Positions 38,100 through 47,734 are shown, numbered from the stretch's first letter. The stretch is DNA of 64,000 nt from Nodularia sphaerocarpa UHCC 0038 (GCF_022376295.1 NZ_CP060140.1:3228356-3292355); one strand, 5' to 3'. Notes: generated by a model not told the origin, from the sequence alone. Made by a program: numbers and translations.

Positions 38100-39818
38100 A
38101 TGGTAGCGATCGCAGAGAATGTAGAGCATCGATTAACTATACAGACTGTAGAAATTGCCCCTAACACAACGGCGATTCGCTCTCTTGATTGGGATCGCGA
38201 TCGCTTCGATATCGAATTTGGACTGCAAAACGGTACAACATACAACTCATATCTCATTAGGGGTGAACAGACAATTTTGATCGATACTTCCCACCAGAAG
38301 TTTCGTCAACTATATTTAGATACACTCAAAAGCATTGTTAACCCCAAGACAATTGATTACATAATCGTTAGTCACACAGAACCAGACCATAGCGGCTTGG
38401 TTGAAGATGTCCTACAATTAGCACCCAGAGCCACTGTATTAGCCTCAAAAATTGCCCTTCAGTTTTTAGAAGGTTTGGTACATGATCCCTTTTCCAAGCG
38501 GATTGTTAAAAGTGGCGATCGCATCGACATTGGTAAAGGACACGAAATCGAATTTGTCAGTGCGCCCAACCTCCACTGGCCAGATACCATCTTCAGCTTT
38601 GACCGCAAAACCCAAACCCTGTTTACCTGTGATGCTTTTGGGATGCACTTCTGTGACGATCGCACCTTTGATGAAGACTTAGAAGCGATTGAAGCCGACT
38701 TTAGATTCTACTATGACTGTCTGATGGGGCCAAATGCGCGTTCTCTCCTGAACGCCATGAAGAGAATGGGCGAGTTGGGGAAAATTAACATGATCGCCAA
38801 CGGTCACGGTCCCCTCCTGTACCATAACTTAGACTTGTTAACTGAGTGGTACCACAATTGGAGTCAAAAACAAGCCAAGACAGAAACCACCGTCGGCTTG
38901 TTTTATGTTTCCGAGTATGGCTATAGCGATCAGCTAGGTTTAGCCATAGCCGAAGGTATCCAAAAAACTGGTGTGGGAATAGAAGTCATTGATATCAGCA
39001 CAGCCGAACCGCAAGAAATCCAAGAACTAGCAGGTAGAGCCACTGGTGTTATCATCGGAATGCCTCCATCTAGTGCTGCTGCTGCTCAAGCTGGGATTAG
39101 TTCCTTATTATCCGTCGTTAAAAATAAGCAAATGGTGGGCTTGTTTGAATGTTACGGCGGTGATGACGAACCCATTGACACCTTGCGGAGAAAGTTTATT
39201 GACTTGGGTGTAAAAGAAGCCTTCCCAGCCATTCGGATTAAAGAAGCTCCCACAGCAGCTACATTCCAAATGTGCCAAGAAGCGGGTACAGACTTGGGAC
39301 AATTGCTGATGCGCGAACGTAACATCAAGCAAATCAAGTCTCTAGATGTCAACTTAGAAAAAGCCCTGGGACGGATTAGCAACGGACTGTATATTGTCAC
39401 GACCAAAAAAGGTGAAATTAGCAGTGCAATGTTAGCCTCCTGGGTAGCACAAGCCAGTTTACAACCTTTAGGATTTACAATCGCTGTAGCTAAAGACCGC
39501 GCTATTGATTCGTTGATGCAAGTAGGCGATCGCTTTGTTCTGAATGTCCTTGAAGAAGGAAATTATCAAGAACTGAAAAAGCACTTCCTCAAGCGCTTAC
39601 ATCCCGGTGCTGACAGATTTGCAGGAGTCAAAACCCAAACCGCCAAAAACGGTTCTCCCATCCTCACCGACGCTCTCGCATACATGGAATGTGAAATCCA
39701 AAAGAGCATGGAATGCAGCGACCACTGGCTTTTATACTGCACCGTTGAAGAAGGTCGTGTGTCTAAATCTGATGCACTGACAGCAGTTCGCCATCGCAAA
39801 GTCGGTAACTACTACTAA
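38100..39818 (+). CDS. flv3: Flavodiiron protein with canonical di-iron ligands (Flv3/Flv4 type)
   Basis: A class C flavodiiron protein of 572 residues that reduces O2 to water with NAD(P)H or ferredoxin electrons. It has a metallo-beta-lactamase-like domain with complete ligands (SHTEPDH; His in PNLHWPD; Asp in FTCDAFG; His in ANGHGPL), a flavodoxin-like domain (LFYVSEYGYSDQL) and a C-terminal flavin reductase domain (about 420-572). A Flv1-like partner follows 300 bp downstream. This tandem order, without the membrane-protein gene of the flv4-2 operon, resembles the heterocyst pair flv3B-flv1B of Anabaena; the A/B or Flv4 distinction cannot be settled by eye. Confidence 0.87.
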   Translation: MVAIAENVEHRLTIQTVEIAPNTTAIRSLDWDRDRFDIEFGLQNGTTYNSYLIRGEQTILIDTSHQKFRQLYLDTLKSIVNPKTIDYIIVSHTEPDHSGLVEDVLQLAPRATVLASKIALQFLEGLVHDPFSKRIVKSGDRIDIGKGHEIEFVSAPNLHWPDTIFSFDRKTQTLFTCDAFGMHFCDDRTFDEDLEAIEADFRFYYDCLMGPNARSLLNAMKRMGELGKINMIANGHGPLLYHNLDLLTEWYHNWSQKQAKTETTVGLFYVSEYGYSDQLGLAIAEGIQKTGVGIEVIDISTAEPQEIQELAGRATGVIIGMPPSSAAAAQAGISSLLSVVKNKQMVGLFECYGGDDEPIDTLRRKFIDLGVKEAFPAIRIKEAPTAATFQMCQEAGTDLGQLLMRERNIKQIKSLDVNLEKALGRISNGLYIVTTKKGEISSAMLASWVAQASLQPLGFTIAVAKDRAIDSLMQVGDRFVLNVLEEGNYQELKKHFLKRLHPGADRFAGVKTQTAKNGSPILTDALAYMECEIQKSMECSDHWLLYCTVEEGRVSKSDALTAVRHRKVGNYY

Positions 39819-39856
39819 ATTCAGTTAACAGTTATCAGTGAACAGTTATCAGAAAA

Positions 39857-39936
39857 GTAGGGTGTGTTGTCGCGTAGCGCAACGCACCATCCTCGATTTT
39901 CGGTGCGTTAGGACTAGCGTCCATAACACACCCTAC
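39857..39936. repeat. 80-bp MITE-like inverted-repeat element, copy 1
   Basis: The ends are GTAGGGTGTGTT and AACACACCCTAC, with internal GCGCAACGCACC and GGTGCGTTAG that also pair. Reverse-complemented, it matches 44512-44591 at 76 of 80 positions. It lies between the two flavodiiron genes. Confidence 0.85.
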
Positions 39937-40119
39937 TAGACCGACAAGCTTAAAACAGTGCATGAGCATAAATGTGGGGTGGGCTACTGGTCCCCCCAGA
40001 ACAGGCATCTTGCCTGTTCCACGAGATTCAAGCCTGGGGACTGGGATGGAAAAGTTTCTTCCGCCCTGCCTCTTCTACCGGGTTTTTCCCTGTTTTTTAC
40101 ACTTCTTCACTAAAAATTT

Positions 40120-41832
40120 ATGAGCAATTCCAAACCCCGTGACGTACAAGTTCTCTCCATTGCTACAAACACGAAATTTATTAGAGCGCGTAGTTGGTCA
40201 CGCTTGCGGTTTGAAATTGAATACGCACGAGAAAGAGGTACTACCTCCAATTGTTATTTAATTGAAGGCGATAAAACCGCAATTATTGACCCACCGGCTG
40301 AAAACTTCACAGAAATTTATGTCCAGGCATTACAGCAGACCATAAACTTGAAACAGTTGGATTATGTGATTTTGGGTCACTTTAGCCCCAACCGTGTACC
40401 CACACTCAAAGCAATTTTAGAATTAGCGCCGCAGGTAACATTTGTTTGTTCTCTTCCCAGTGAGGCTAATTTGCGTCATGCTTTCCCAGATAACGCATTA
40501 GAAATTTTAGTCATGCGGGGGAAAGAAACTCTAGATTTAGGTAAAGGTCACGTTTTAAAATTCTTACCTATTCCTAGTCCTCGTTGGCCAGAAGGACTTT
40601 GTACCTACGACGAAAAAACCCAAATTCTCTACACAGATAAGTTATTTGGCGCTCATATCTGTGGCGATGAGGTCTTTGATGACTACTGGGAAGCATTGAA
40701 AGAAGACCAACGCTACTACTACAACTGTCTGATGGCTCCCCAATCTCAGCACGTAGAATCAGCTTTGGAGAAAATCTCTGATTTCCAGGTGAGAATGTAT
40801 GCTGCGGGTCACGGGCCATTGGTACGTACTGGCTTAATGGAACTTACCAAAGCTTACGCAGAATGGAGCAATGCTCAAAAGGAGCGGGAGATATCTGTTG
40901 CTCTACTTTATGCTTCAGCTTACGGAAATACAGCTATCTTAGCCCAGGCGATGGCTTTGGGATTGACTAAAGGTGGAGCAGCAGTGCATTTGATTAACTG
41001 CGAATTTGCTACTCCTGATGAAATCCACGCTGCAATTCAACAGTCTGATGGCTTTGTGATTGGTTCTCCCACTATCGGTGGTCATGCTCCGACTCCCATT
41101 CATACAGCTTTGGGGATTGTGCTAACTGTGGGTGATAGCAATCAACTTGCAGGGGTTTTTGGTTCTTACGGCTGGAGTGGCGAAGCCTTTGATTTAATTG
41201 AAGGTAAACTTCGGGATGCTGGCTACCGCTTTGGATTTGATACTCTCAAAGTCAAGTTTAAGCCTGACGATGTAATGCTCAAGTTCTGTGAAGAAGTGGG
41301 TACAGATTTTGCTCAAACTTTGAGAAAGGCGAAAAAAGTCCGCTTACCACAAGAATCTGCTACGCCGATGGAACAAGCTGTAGGTCGGATTGTTGGTTCA
41401 GTTTGTGTAGTTTCAGCTAAACAAGGTGATGTGTCTACGGGGATGCTAGGCTCTTGGGTTTCTCAGGCTACTTTTAATCCTCCTGGTCTGACTGTGGCGA
41501 TCGCCAAAGACCGAGCTATAGAATCTTTAATGTATCCAGGTAGTAAATTTGCTTTGAATATCCTAGAGGAAGGTAATCATTTAGAGTATACGAAGCATTT
41601 CCGTAAAAGTTTTGCTCCCGGAGAAGACAGATTTACCAGCTTTAGCACCACAGTTGCAGATAATGGCTGTACAATTCTCACAGATGCTCTGGCTTATGTG
41701 GAATGTTCAGTCAACGAACTGATGGAATGTGGTGATCACTGGGTAGTTTATGCCACTGTTGACAACGGTAAATTAATCAAACCTGATGCCGTTACTGCCA
41801 TGAACCATCGTAAAACAGGCACTCATTATTAA
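40120..41832 (+). CDS. flv1: Flavodiiron protein with non-canonical metal site (Flv1/Flv2 type)
   Basis: The same three domains as its upstream paralogue, at 570 residues. The di-iron ligands are replaced: HxSxNR in GHFSPNR instead of HxExDH, Arg in SPRWPEG in place of a His, and Lys in YTDKLFG in place of an Asp; only GHGPL keeps its His. Family knowledge says Flv1 and Flv2 have such substitutions and work as heteromers with Flv3 and Flv4. Pairing with the canonical Flv just upstream therefore makes sense. It may be co-transcribed across the 80-bp repeat or have its own promoter. Confidence 0.87.
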   Translation: MSNSKPRDVQVLSIATNTKFIRARSWSRLRFEIEYARERGTTSNCYLIEGDKTAIIDPPAENFTEIYVQALQQTINLKQLDYVILGHFSPNRVPTLKAILELAPQVTFVCSLPSEANLRHAFPDNALEILVMRGKETLDLGKGHVLKFLPIPSPRWPEGLCTYDEKTQILYTDKLFGAHICGDEVFDDYWEALKEDQRYYYNCLMAPQSQHVESALEKISDFQVRMYAAGHGPLVRTGLMELTKAYAEWSNAQKEREISVALLYASAYGNTAILAQAMALGLTKGGAAVHLINCEFATPDEIHAAIQQSDGFVIGSPTIGGHAPTPIHTALGIVLTVGDSNQLAGVFGSYGWSGEAFDLIEGKLRDAGYRFGFDTLKVKFKPDDVMLKFCEEVGTDFAQTLRKAKKVRLPQESATPMEQAVGRIVGSVCVVSAKQGDVSTGMLGSWVSQATFNPPGLTVAIAKDRAIESLMYPGSKFALNILEEGNHLEYTKHFRKSFAPGEDRFTSFSTTVADNGCTILTDALAYVECSVNELMECGDHWVVYATVDNGKLIKPDAVTAMNHRKTGTHY

Positions 41833-41866
41833 CTATTAATCTTGAGCGGCAGAGTTAGATCAAATA

Positions 41867-41886
41867 CCCCAGTGGAAGCGCTGGGG
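41867..41886 (+). terminator. Possible terminator hairpin after the flavodiiron genes
   Basis: CCCCAG and CTGGGG are separated by 8 bases, 35 bp after the stop, with only a short ATTTG tail. A weak candidate. Confidence 0.35.
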
Positions 41887-42032
41887 ATTTGCTTTGCATG
41901 AGGACACTTTGTGCATTAACATCTTCAATATTTAACTGTTGGTATTAGAAGACTCAGAATTTTTGAGGCAAGATAAAAAAGAATTAGCAAAAATAGCAGC
42001 TTGAGTGCGATCGCCATTTACCAAGGTGATAA

Positions 42033-42206
42033 CATCCCCAGTTTACTGCAACTGATGGATTGTCTCAACCACATTCACCAGACACGCCGGAACATTCTGG
42101 CGATTTGGCGGGATATCATGAAGGTGAATTGTCCCCATTGGCAGCAGAAGCCGAAGAAATCAAGCGATTTGATATTTTCCTGCTGAAATTAGAATACTAT
42201 TTTTAA
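42033..42206 (+). pseudogene. Possible gene remnant (unrecognised family)
   Basis: One frame lacks a start codon but reads as protein-like for about 57 codons and ends LAAEAEEIKRFDIFLLKLEYYF in part (Glu-rich, amphipathic). Upstream, at about 41943-42002, another frame also reads protein-like (LEDSEFLRQDKKELAKIAA) before a stop. Frames change between them, suggesting a decayed gene. I do not recognise the family. Confidence 0.3.
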
Positions 42207-42395
42207 CTAGGAACTTTTATCGTTATGGTTAGTCTAGCAAATCTGGCAGAAATGTTTAAGTAAAATTCCGCAATTGCCACCAAGACAATTCAATATGTAT
42301 CATGTCATCTTAAAGTAGGAAATCAGTATCTGGCAGTTGTCACACAACGTACCAACTACTCGGCCGCAACGTTTTTATACTATTTTGTTCCTCCT

Positions 42396-42575
42396 ATGTC
42401 CGCACAACACAACAAGATTAAATTTCCTTTTTGGGAGTACCTGAACCAACCCTTACTTAGTCGCAATTCTAAATTAGAATTGAATCCTCGTCGTTTTGCC
42501 TATAGTTGGCGAATTGGACTTCTAGAACGGTGCTTGAATAAAGAATGTGATGCTAAGGGGCCTCAACAGTATTAA
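42396..42575 (+). CDS. Small hypothetical protein, 59 residues
   Basis: ATG to TAA, starting MSAQHNKIKFPFWEYLNQP and ending KECDAKGPQQY. It is rich in aromatic and basic residues (FPFWEY, RRFAYSWRIG), with no membrane segment. The composition looks like a real protein rather than chance, and the region otherwise holds no gene. No clear ribosome-binding site is seen. Function unknown. Confidence 0.5.
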   Translation: MSAQHNKIKFPFWEYLNQPLLSRNSKLELNPRRFAYSWRIGLLERCLNKECDAKGPQQY

Positions 42576-42876
42576 TTCACGTTGCGGGTGATCACGTTAA
42601 AAAACCACTAGCCTGGGGACATACCTTGTAAATGTATGTTTCTAGGCTTAAATTATGGGAGCTTTTGTGGCAAGCTCAAGCAGTTGGTTGACTTTTTAGG
42701 GAACTGGTAAAAGTGAAGGCCGTCTAGAGTGAAAGTAGAAGTCAACCGTGAGGAGTAATGCGTGATTAATTTCAGATTATAACAAAAAGCTTTTGTGCTT
42801 CCGGTATGCTTACCCTTTTCATTGTGGCGTTCGGTGGTTAACAATGAGTTGGATATGTTTTAAATAATTCAATTTT

Positions 42877-43131
42877 ATGCCGAGAACACCAAATGAATTT
42901 GCAGTACACCTTTTACTAGAGGGTGGTCACCGGGAAGAAGTCCGTTTTGCGACTTTTCAAGATTTTCAAAAGTGGTACAGCGGTTCGCTGATGCCTAAGT
43001 TTGATTCTAATGAATTGATTAACGTACCAATCAAGAATATTCAGCAGGAGTACTTAGTAGTACGTCCCAGTCGGATTTTGGCAATCCGGGTAGAACCAGT
43101 TTTTAGCTCTAGTGTTGAAAGATTCAACTAA
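42877..43131 (+). CDS. Conserved small cyanobacterial protein, 84 residues
   Basis: A small soluble protein, MPRTPNEFAVHLLLEGGHRE onward, with a Val/Arg-rich C-terminal part (EYLVVRPSRILAIRVEP). Its stop lies 3 bp before the mltA start, so the two are an operon. I believe similar proteins occur in other cyanobacteria, but I know no function. No domain or catalytic motif is visible. Confidence 0.65.
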   Translation: MPRTPNEFAVHLLLEGGHREEVRFATFQDFQKWYSGSLMPKFDSNELINVPIKNIQQEYLVVRPSRILAIRVEPVFSSSVERFN

Positions 43132-43134
43132 ATC

Positions 43135-44406
43135 ATGAGAAAAAGCCTTGCTTTGGTTTCCCTGAGTTTGGGAATTGTCTTCATAAATACTATCTGGTCA
43201 GCTGTAGCTCAGGTTCCTCTAAGGTTACCAGTACCAACCAATCCTCCGGTACAGCCGCAGGTCCAACCCAAGCCCACGGCTCCTAACATCCAGCCGTCAC
43301 AGGTCCTTAAACCCCTTAACCTGGGCAACAATTGTACTCCGATTCACGCTTGCTTGGGTTGGGATGAGCAACTTTGGAGTCAAGTGGGTAGGTCTGGCGG
43401 TGGCGATCGCCAGGCTTTGTTGGCTTCCATTGACAATAGTTTGAGTTACCTGACCAAAAATAGTGCGATCGCCACCTATCAAAAGTATCCAGTTAAAGGA
43501 ATTACTCATGATCGTGTGCGTCGGAGTTTAATTCGTTTCCGTCAACTAGTTGTCAATTCTAAATCTCCAGCCGAACTCCAAGCTGCTGTCCGGCGAGAGT
43601 TTACCTTTTACAAGTCTGTGGGCAATGATGGCAAGGGTACTGTTAAATTTACTGCTTACTATGAGCCTATTTATAGTGCTAGCCGTGTAAGAACTGAAGA
43701 ATATAAGTATCCCTTGTATCGACTCCCACCGGATTTAGATCAATGGGCTAAACCTCACCCTAAACGAGTTGATTTGGAAGGTCAAGACGGTTTACTAGGG
43801 GAAAGAAGTCAGTTGCGCGGTTTAGAAATGCTCTGGTTTCGCGATCGCTTCGACGCATACATGGTACATATCCAAGGTTCTGCCCAAATTCAGTTACCTG
43901 ATGGTAAAAAAACCTCTGTGGGCTTTGCCGGTGGAACAGATTATCCCTGGACTAGTATCGGCGGTCAACTGTCCAAAGATGGCAAGTTAGCCGCAAATCA
44001 ATTAAGTATGCCGGGGATCATTAACTTTTTCCAGCGTCAGCCCCAGGAAATGAGTAATTATCTCCCCCGTTGGGAAAGATTTGTCTTCTTCAAAGAAACC
44101 GCCGGTAGACCAGCTACTGGCAGTATTAATGTCCCAGTTACCGCCGAGCGTTCCATTGCTACAGATAAATCTCTCATGCCTCCGGGCGCACTAGCACTGG
44201 TTCATACTTCAATTCCATATCCCACCAGCAATGGTCAGATGCAATATCGGACTGTGAGCCGCTTTGTACTCGATCAGGATACAGGAAGCGCCATCAAAGG
44301 ACCGGGAAGGGTCGATTATTTCATGGGTTCTGGCAAAGTTGCAGGCGATCGCGCTGGCGTTACAGGTGGTAACGGTACACTGTATTATTTGCTACTTAAA
44401 AGATAG
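43135..44406 (+). CDS. mltA: Membrane-bound lytic murein transglycosylase A family protein
   Basis: A peptidoglycan lytic transglycosylase that cleaves MurNAc-GlcNAc with formation of 1,6-anhydro-MurNAc. It has a signal peptide (residues 1-26, cleaved near AVAQ), a Pro/Gln-rich linker, the MltA barrel (FTAYYEPIY, LFWFRDRFDAYMVHIQGSAQI in part) and a C-terminal 3D domain (FVLDQDTGSAIKGPGRVDYF in part) containing Asp residues used in catalysis by the family. There is no lipobox Cys, so it is a soluble periplasmic form. Length 423 residues. Confidence 0.88.
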   Translation: MRKSLALVSLSLGIVFINTIWSAVAQVPLRLPVPTNPPVQPQVQPKPTAPNIQPSQVLKPLNLGNNCTPIHACLGWDEQLWSQVGRSGGGDRQALLASIDNSLSYLTKNSAIATYQKYPVKGITHDRVRRSLIRFRQLVVNSKSPAELQAAVRREFTFYKSVGNDGKGTVKFTAYYEPIYSASRVRTEEYKYPLYRLPPDLDQWAKPHPKRVDLEGQDGLLGERSQLRGLEMLWFRDRFDAYMVHIQGSAQIQLPDGKKTSVGFAGGTDYPWTSIGGQLSKDGKLAANQLSMPGIINFFQRQPQEMSNYLPRWERFVFFKETAGRPATGSINVPVTAERSIATDKSLMPPGALALVHTSIPYPTSNGQMQYRTVSRFVLDQDTGSAIKGPGRVDYFMGSGKVAGDRAGVTGGNGTLYYLLLKR

Positions 44407-44511
44407 AGAATGGGAAAAGCCAGAGGACAGGGGAGAATGCATTGGGCTTGTATCACAATCTTTCTGTCTGATCCCAGTCTCTACTCCCCAGTCTCCAAAC
44501 CTTTCATTTGG

Positions 44512-44591
44512 GTAGGGTGTGTTATGGACGTTAGTCCTAACGCACCGAGAATTGAGGATGGTGCGTTGCGCTATGCGACAACACACCCTAC
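44512..44591. repeat. 80-bp MITE-like inverted-repeat element, copy 2
   Basis: The inverted copy of 39857-39936, with 4 mismatches in 80 bp. It lies between convergent mltA and the DUF5895-like gene, so it may double as a bidirectional terminator. Confidence 0.85.
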
Positions 44592-44655
44592 AAACTCCCT
44601 CTTTCCCCCTGCTCCCTGCACCCTGCTCCCTGCCTCTTTCCCCACTCCCCACTCC

Positions 44656-45519
44656 CTAATAAGGTGGATAATCATCTTCATCAGCGTAAATATAAGAACT
44701 AGAAACGCCAACTGCTGCGAGTTTAGGCGCTTCTACTTTGATCGATTCCTTGCCAAACTCTTTGTGTTCTTCAAAAGTTTTGCAGATCATTTTAGACTCA
44801 GCAGAATCTGAAGCAATTAGGTATTCGGTTAATGTGTCAACAGTGGGATGCTTGTAGTCCACCGTTGAGGCTACCATCACAGTATTTGGTTCAATTCCTC
44901 TTTCTTCAGACTCAATGATCGGGCAGAAAATTCCATGAGCGTGAAATAACGGGCCTTTTGGTGACACAGGTTGCTGACGATATACAGCATAAGCTCTTTC
45001 TAGTTCAGCTACGAAGCCACTGATCACTCTTCCTTGTTGAAACTCGCAGTAAGTTTTGCTGAAACTTGCTCCGGCTGCGCCGTTAAGAGTTAATTGTAAT
45101 GGAGAGTCGTGCAGAAACTTTTTATTTTCCCCTACTAAGTAAATGAGGTAGCGAGTAAAGGTTTTAAATTTAAGCTTGTCTGCTAAAAAAGCATCATAAT
45201 TTTCTTTAAGAGTACCAAGCTTGTTACCACTTTCCCGGTCTTTCACAGATAAAGGGCCACGGCGGACTATAACTAACTTTGGAGTACTGGTAATAAAAAC
45301 GGTTTCCACTCCAGAGCTAAATTCATGCTCTAGCTGTTGCCAATTTTCATCCGGCTTAAAACCCACAGCACTAGCATTATCCAATTTAATCGCCAACCCG
45401 TGGGGCTGCATACCATCTGTGCCATACCGAGGATTAATCATCTGACACCAGGGGATGATTTGAGAAGGAGGGGCGTTAAATTTATCGTCCTCAAAGTCGA
45501 AATTAGCAGATGCTTCCAT
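44656..45519 (-). CDS. Conserved cyanobacterial protein (DUF5895-like)
   Basis: 287 residues with no signal peptide or membrane helix. It starts MEASANFDFEDDKFNAPPSQ and contains the phrases IPWCQMINPRYG and GLAIKLDNA. I believe it belongs to a cyanobacteria-specific family now called DUF5895, some of whose members lie near plasmids or phage-like genes. That name is from memory and unverified. The acidic tail ends DEDDYPPY. No catalytic motif can be identified. It is a lone gene on the minus strand. Confidence 0.65.
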   Translation of the reverse strand: MEASANFDFEDDKFNAPPSQIIPWCQMINPRYGTDGMQPHGLAIKLDNASAVGFKPDENWQQLEHEFSSGVETVFITSTPKLVIVRRGPLSVKDRESGNKLGTLKENYDAFLADKLKFKTFTRYLIYLVGENKKFLHDSPLQLTLNGAAGASFSKTYCEFQQGRVISGFVAELERAYAVYRQQPVSPKGPLFHAHGIFCPIIESEERGIEPNTVMVASTVDYKHPTVDTLTEYLIASDSAESKMICKTFEEHKEFGKESIKVEAPKLAAVGVSSSYIYADEDDYPPY

Positions 45520-45607
45520 TGTTTTAGACTATCAAAAATATTTTGCTAAACAAGTTTATCAGGATGGGGATTGAACATGAGACATCTGGTGACCAACAAT
45601 GTAGAAT

Positions 45608-45635
45608 GTAGAGACGTTGCATGCAACGTCTCTAC
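45608..45635. repeat. 28-bp perfect palindrome
   Basis: GTAGAGACGTTGCA followed by its exact reverse complement. It lies between two minus-strand genes. The AGAGACGTTGCATG type of sequence is a familiar small repeat in Nostoc-like genomes. Confidence 0.75.
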
Positions 45636-45691
45636 TACAAGGGTTCTGTCAGACGCATATTTAAATTCGGTCGGTGTCCATTGGTTCATCT

Positions 45692-46378
45692 TTACAAACG
45701 TTGTAGCAGACTTAAACCGTGGGTATCAGTACCACAGGTATTAAATAGCTGATGTTCATCGGCTAACTGTTGTACTTGTTGTGTTTCCAAAACACTTGGA
45801 GACCAAGGTTTGGGGTTCTTGTAAGCGTAGAAAGTTTCTACACCATCAATTCCCCGTTCTGCCGCCGCCGGAATTAAGTCAAAAAGCGATCGCTTGTAAC
45901 GAGCTGGATGAGCTAAAACTGCCAATCCCCCGGCTTGCTGTATGGCTGCAATGACGTTATTTGCTTGATATTCTTTACCTGTAGTCGGTTTTCTTTGCAA
46001 ATAGGGTTTGATGCTAGGATGTTCTGGCTCAAAGGCGTAAGCCAAAATATGAACTTCAACATCCAAAAGGTTGGCATTAATTTCTACCCCACTCCATAAG
46101 TAAGGACTGTTCTCACTGGAATTTCGCCACTTCCAGGTTTCTAACCAATCTTGTGCTGCTTGATACCCTCCGATACTATGGTGGTCTGTAATCGCCAATC
46201 CTTGTAACCCAATTGCGATCGCCTGTTCCATCAATGTACTTGGTTGCAACTTGCCATCTGAGTGGACAGTATGCAGATGAAAATTGAATAACGTAGGACA
46301 GCTTTGGGCATCAACACTCAAGAAGACTTGCCTCAAAATGTCTGCGTTCGTAGATGTCGGAGCAAAATTTACAACCAT
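45692..46378 (-). CDS. PHP-domain phosphoesterase
   Basis: 228 residues, a single PHP (polymerase and histidinol phosphatase) domain. Metal-binding motifs are visible: HLHTVHSDG near the N-terminus, TDHHS, the EINA segment, AHPARYKRSL and GTDTHGLS near the C-terminus. Relatives hydrolyse small phosphoesters such as RNase AM-type or pAp substrates. The sequence does not fix the substrate. A lone gene, separated from purM by about 330 bp. Confidence 0.82.
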   Translation of the reverse strand: MVVNFAPTSTNADILRQVFLSVDAQSCPTLFNFHLHTVHSDGKLQPSTLMEQAIAIGLQGLAITDHHSIGGYQAAQDWLETWKWRNSSENSPYLWSGVEINANLLDVEVHILAYAFEPEHPSIKPYLQRKPTTGKEYQANNVIAAIQQAGGLAVLAHPARYKRSLFDLIPAAAERGIDGVETFYAYKNPKPWSPSVLETQQVQQLADEHQLFNTCGTDTHGLSLLQRL

Positions 46379-46705
46379 AACTTTTTATAAATGAAAATAC
46401 TTGATTCCCCATAAACCAACACCGCACACCTAGAGATGAAAATAACTCCAGGACTTGAAAGTGTCAGTAGTTATTTTCTCAGCCTTATTAGCCAAATTTT
46501 TCAATATGTTAAGACTACCTTAGCAAATCTCAATGCTGATGGTCATGAGTATTTCCAATTGCTTATATAAAGCTAGTCAAAAATTTTCCCGAACATATTT
46601 AACTACTGAATGAATTAGACGCGATGCATCGCGTCTCTACAACGATAGACGCACGAACAATGCTGTATCCAATTGCCGACGCATTGCACGAGAGCAGAAT
46701 TTGTG
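46379..46705. other. Intergenic gap between purM and the PHP gene
   Basis: 327 bp, AT-rich, with no gene seen. It contains a 20-bp perfect palindrome at 46617-46636 (AGACGCGATG and its complement), of the same class as the repeat at 45608. Confidence 0.5.
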
Positions 46706-47734
46706 CTACAATGGTAAACTTGCTAATGTACCAGACCCTGTAATAACTTCACCAATTGCCAAAGCGGAAATATCCTGTGATTTAAAAAAGGTGATTGTCT
46801 GTTCTACTTGATGGGGTGGTACTAACAGCACAAAACCAATGCCCATATTGAAAGTATTATACATAGCCTCGGCACTGACTGAGCCTACTTCAGCCAGCCA
46901 CTGGAATATCGGCGGAACAGTCCAACTATTGGGGTAAATTTGAATGCTTTGATTTTTACCTAAGCATCTGGGTAAATTCTCTGGTAAGCCACCACCTGTA
47001 ATATGAGCCATACCATGAATTTCTAAATCAGCTTGACGCGCTGCTAAAACAGGCTTGACATAAATTTGTGTCGGTTTGAGAAAAGCTTCTGCGATAGTTT
47101 CACCAGCTAATAATTGTGGGCGCTCATCCCAAGCCAATGATTTGGAGTCAACAATTTTCCGCACTAAACTCAAGCCATTGCTGTGTACACCAGTACTAGG
47201 AAGTGCGATCGCAATATCTCCAATTTGCACCTGAGAACTATCCAACATCTGGCTTTTTTCCACAATTCCCACACAGAAACCCGCCAAATCATACTCACCC
47301 ACTTGGTAGAAACCAGGCATTTCTGCGGTTTCTCCTCCCAATAAAGCGCAACCCGCCAACCTACAGCCAGAAGCTATCCCTGCTACCACTTGAGTCAGTT
47401 GTTCTGGTTCTAACTTACTGGTAGCCACATAATCTAAAAAAAACAGTGGTTCTGCACCTGATGTCAACACATCATTAACACACATCGCCACTAAATCAAT
47501 GCCAACAGTATCATGTCGGTTGAGAACTTGGGCAATTTTCAGCTTTGTTCCCACACCATCAGTCCCCGAAACCAACACTGGTTCTTTAAAACCTCCTGGT
47601 AGTTGGAAGCAACCACCAAAACCACCTAGTCCACCAAGTACTCCCGGTCTAAAAGTACTGTGAACTAAATTGCGAATTTGGTCTACAAAAGCTCTACCGG
47701 CTTCAACATCAACCCCAGCATCCCGATAATCCAT
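46706..47734 (-). CDS. purM: Phosphoribosylformylglycinamidine cyclo-ligase (AIR synthase)
   Basis: Purine synthesis: ATP-dependent ring closure of FGAM to AIR. Family marks are MDYRDAGVDVEAG at the start, GTDGVGTKL, the segment IGIDLVAMCVND (here VGIDLVAMCVND), LLGGETAEMPG, ALPSTGVHSNGLSLVR and HITGGGLPENLPR. The chosen start is the second Met, because PurM proteins begin MDYRDAG. The first two codons (47735-47740) belong to a 7-bp repeat array that abuts the gene. Length 342 residues, normal. Confidence 0.92.
   Translation of the reverse strand: MDYRDAGVDVEAGRAFVDQIRNLVHSTFRPGVLGGLGGFGGCFQLPGGFKEPVLVSGTDGVGTKLKIAQVLNRHDTVGIDLVAMCVNDVLTSGAEPLFFLDYVATSKLEPEQLTQVVAGIASGCRLAGCALLGGETAEMPGFYQVGEYDLAGFCVGIVEKSQMLDSSQVQIGDIAIALPSTGVHSNGLSLVRKIVDSKSLAWDERPQLLAGETIAEAFLKPTQIYVKPVLAARQADLEIHGMAHITGGGLPENLPRCLGKNQSIQIYPNSWTVPPIFQWLAEVGSVSAEAMYNTFNMGIGFVLLVPPHQVEQTITFFKSQDISALAIGEVITGSGTLASLPL

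Noticed and set aside
44410..44811. Plus-strand frame of 133 codons over the MITE-like element
   Set aside because: It spans a non-coding repeat and the 3' end of a better-supported minus-strand gene.
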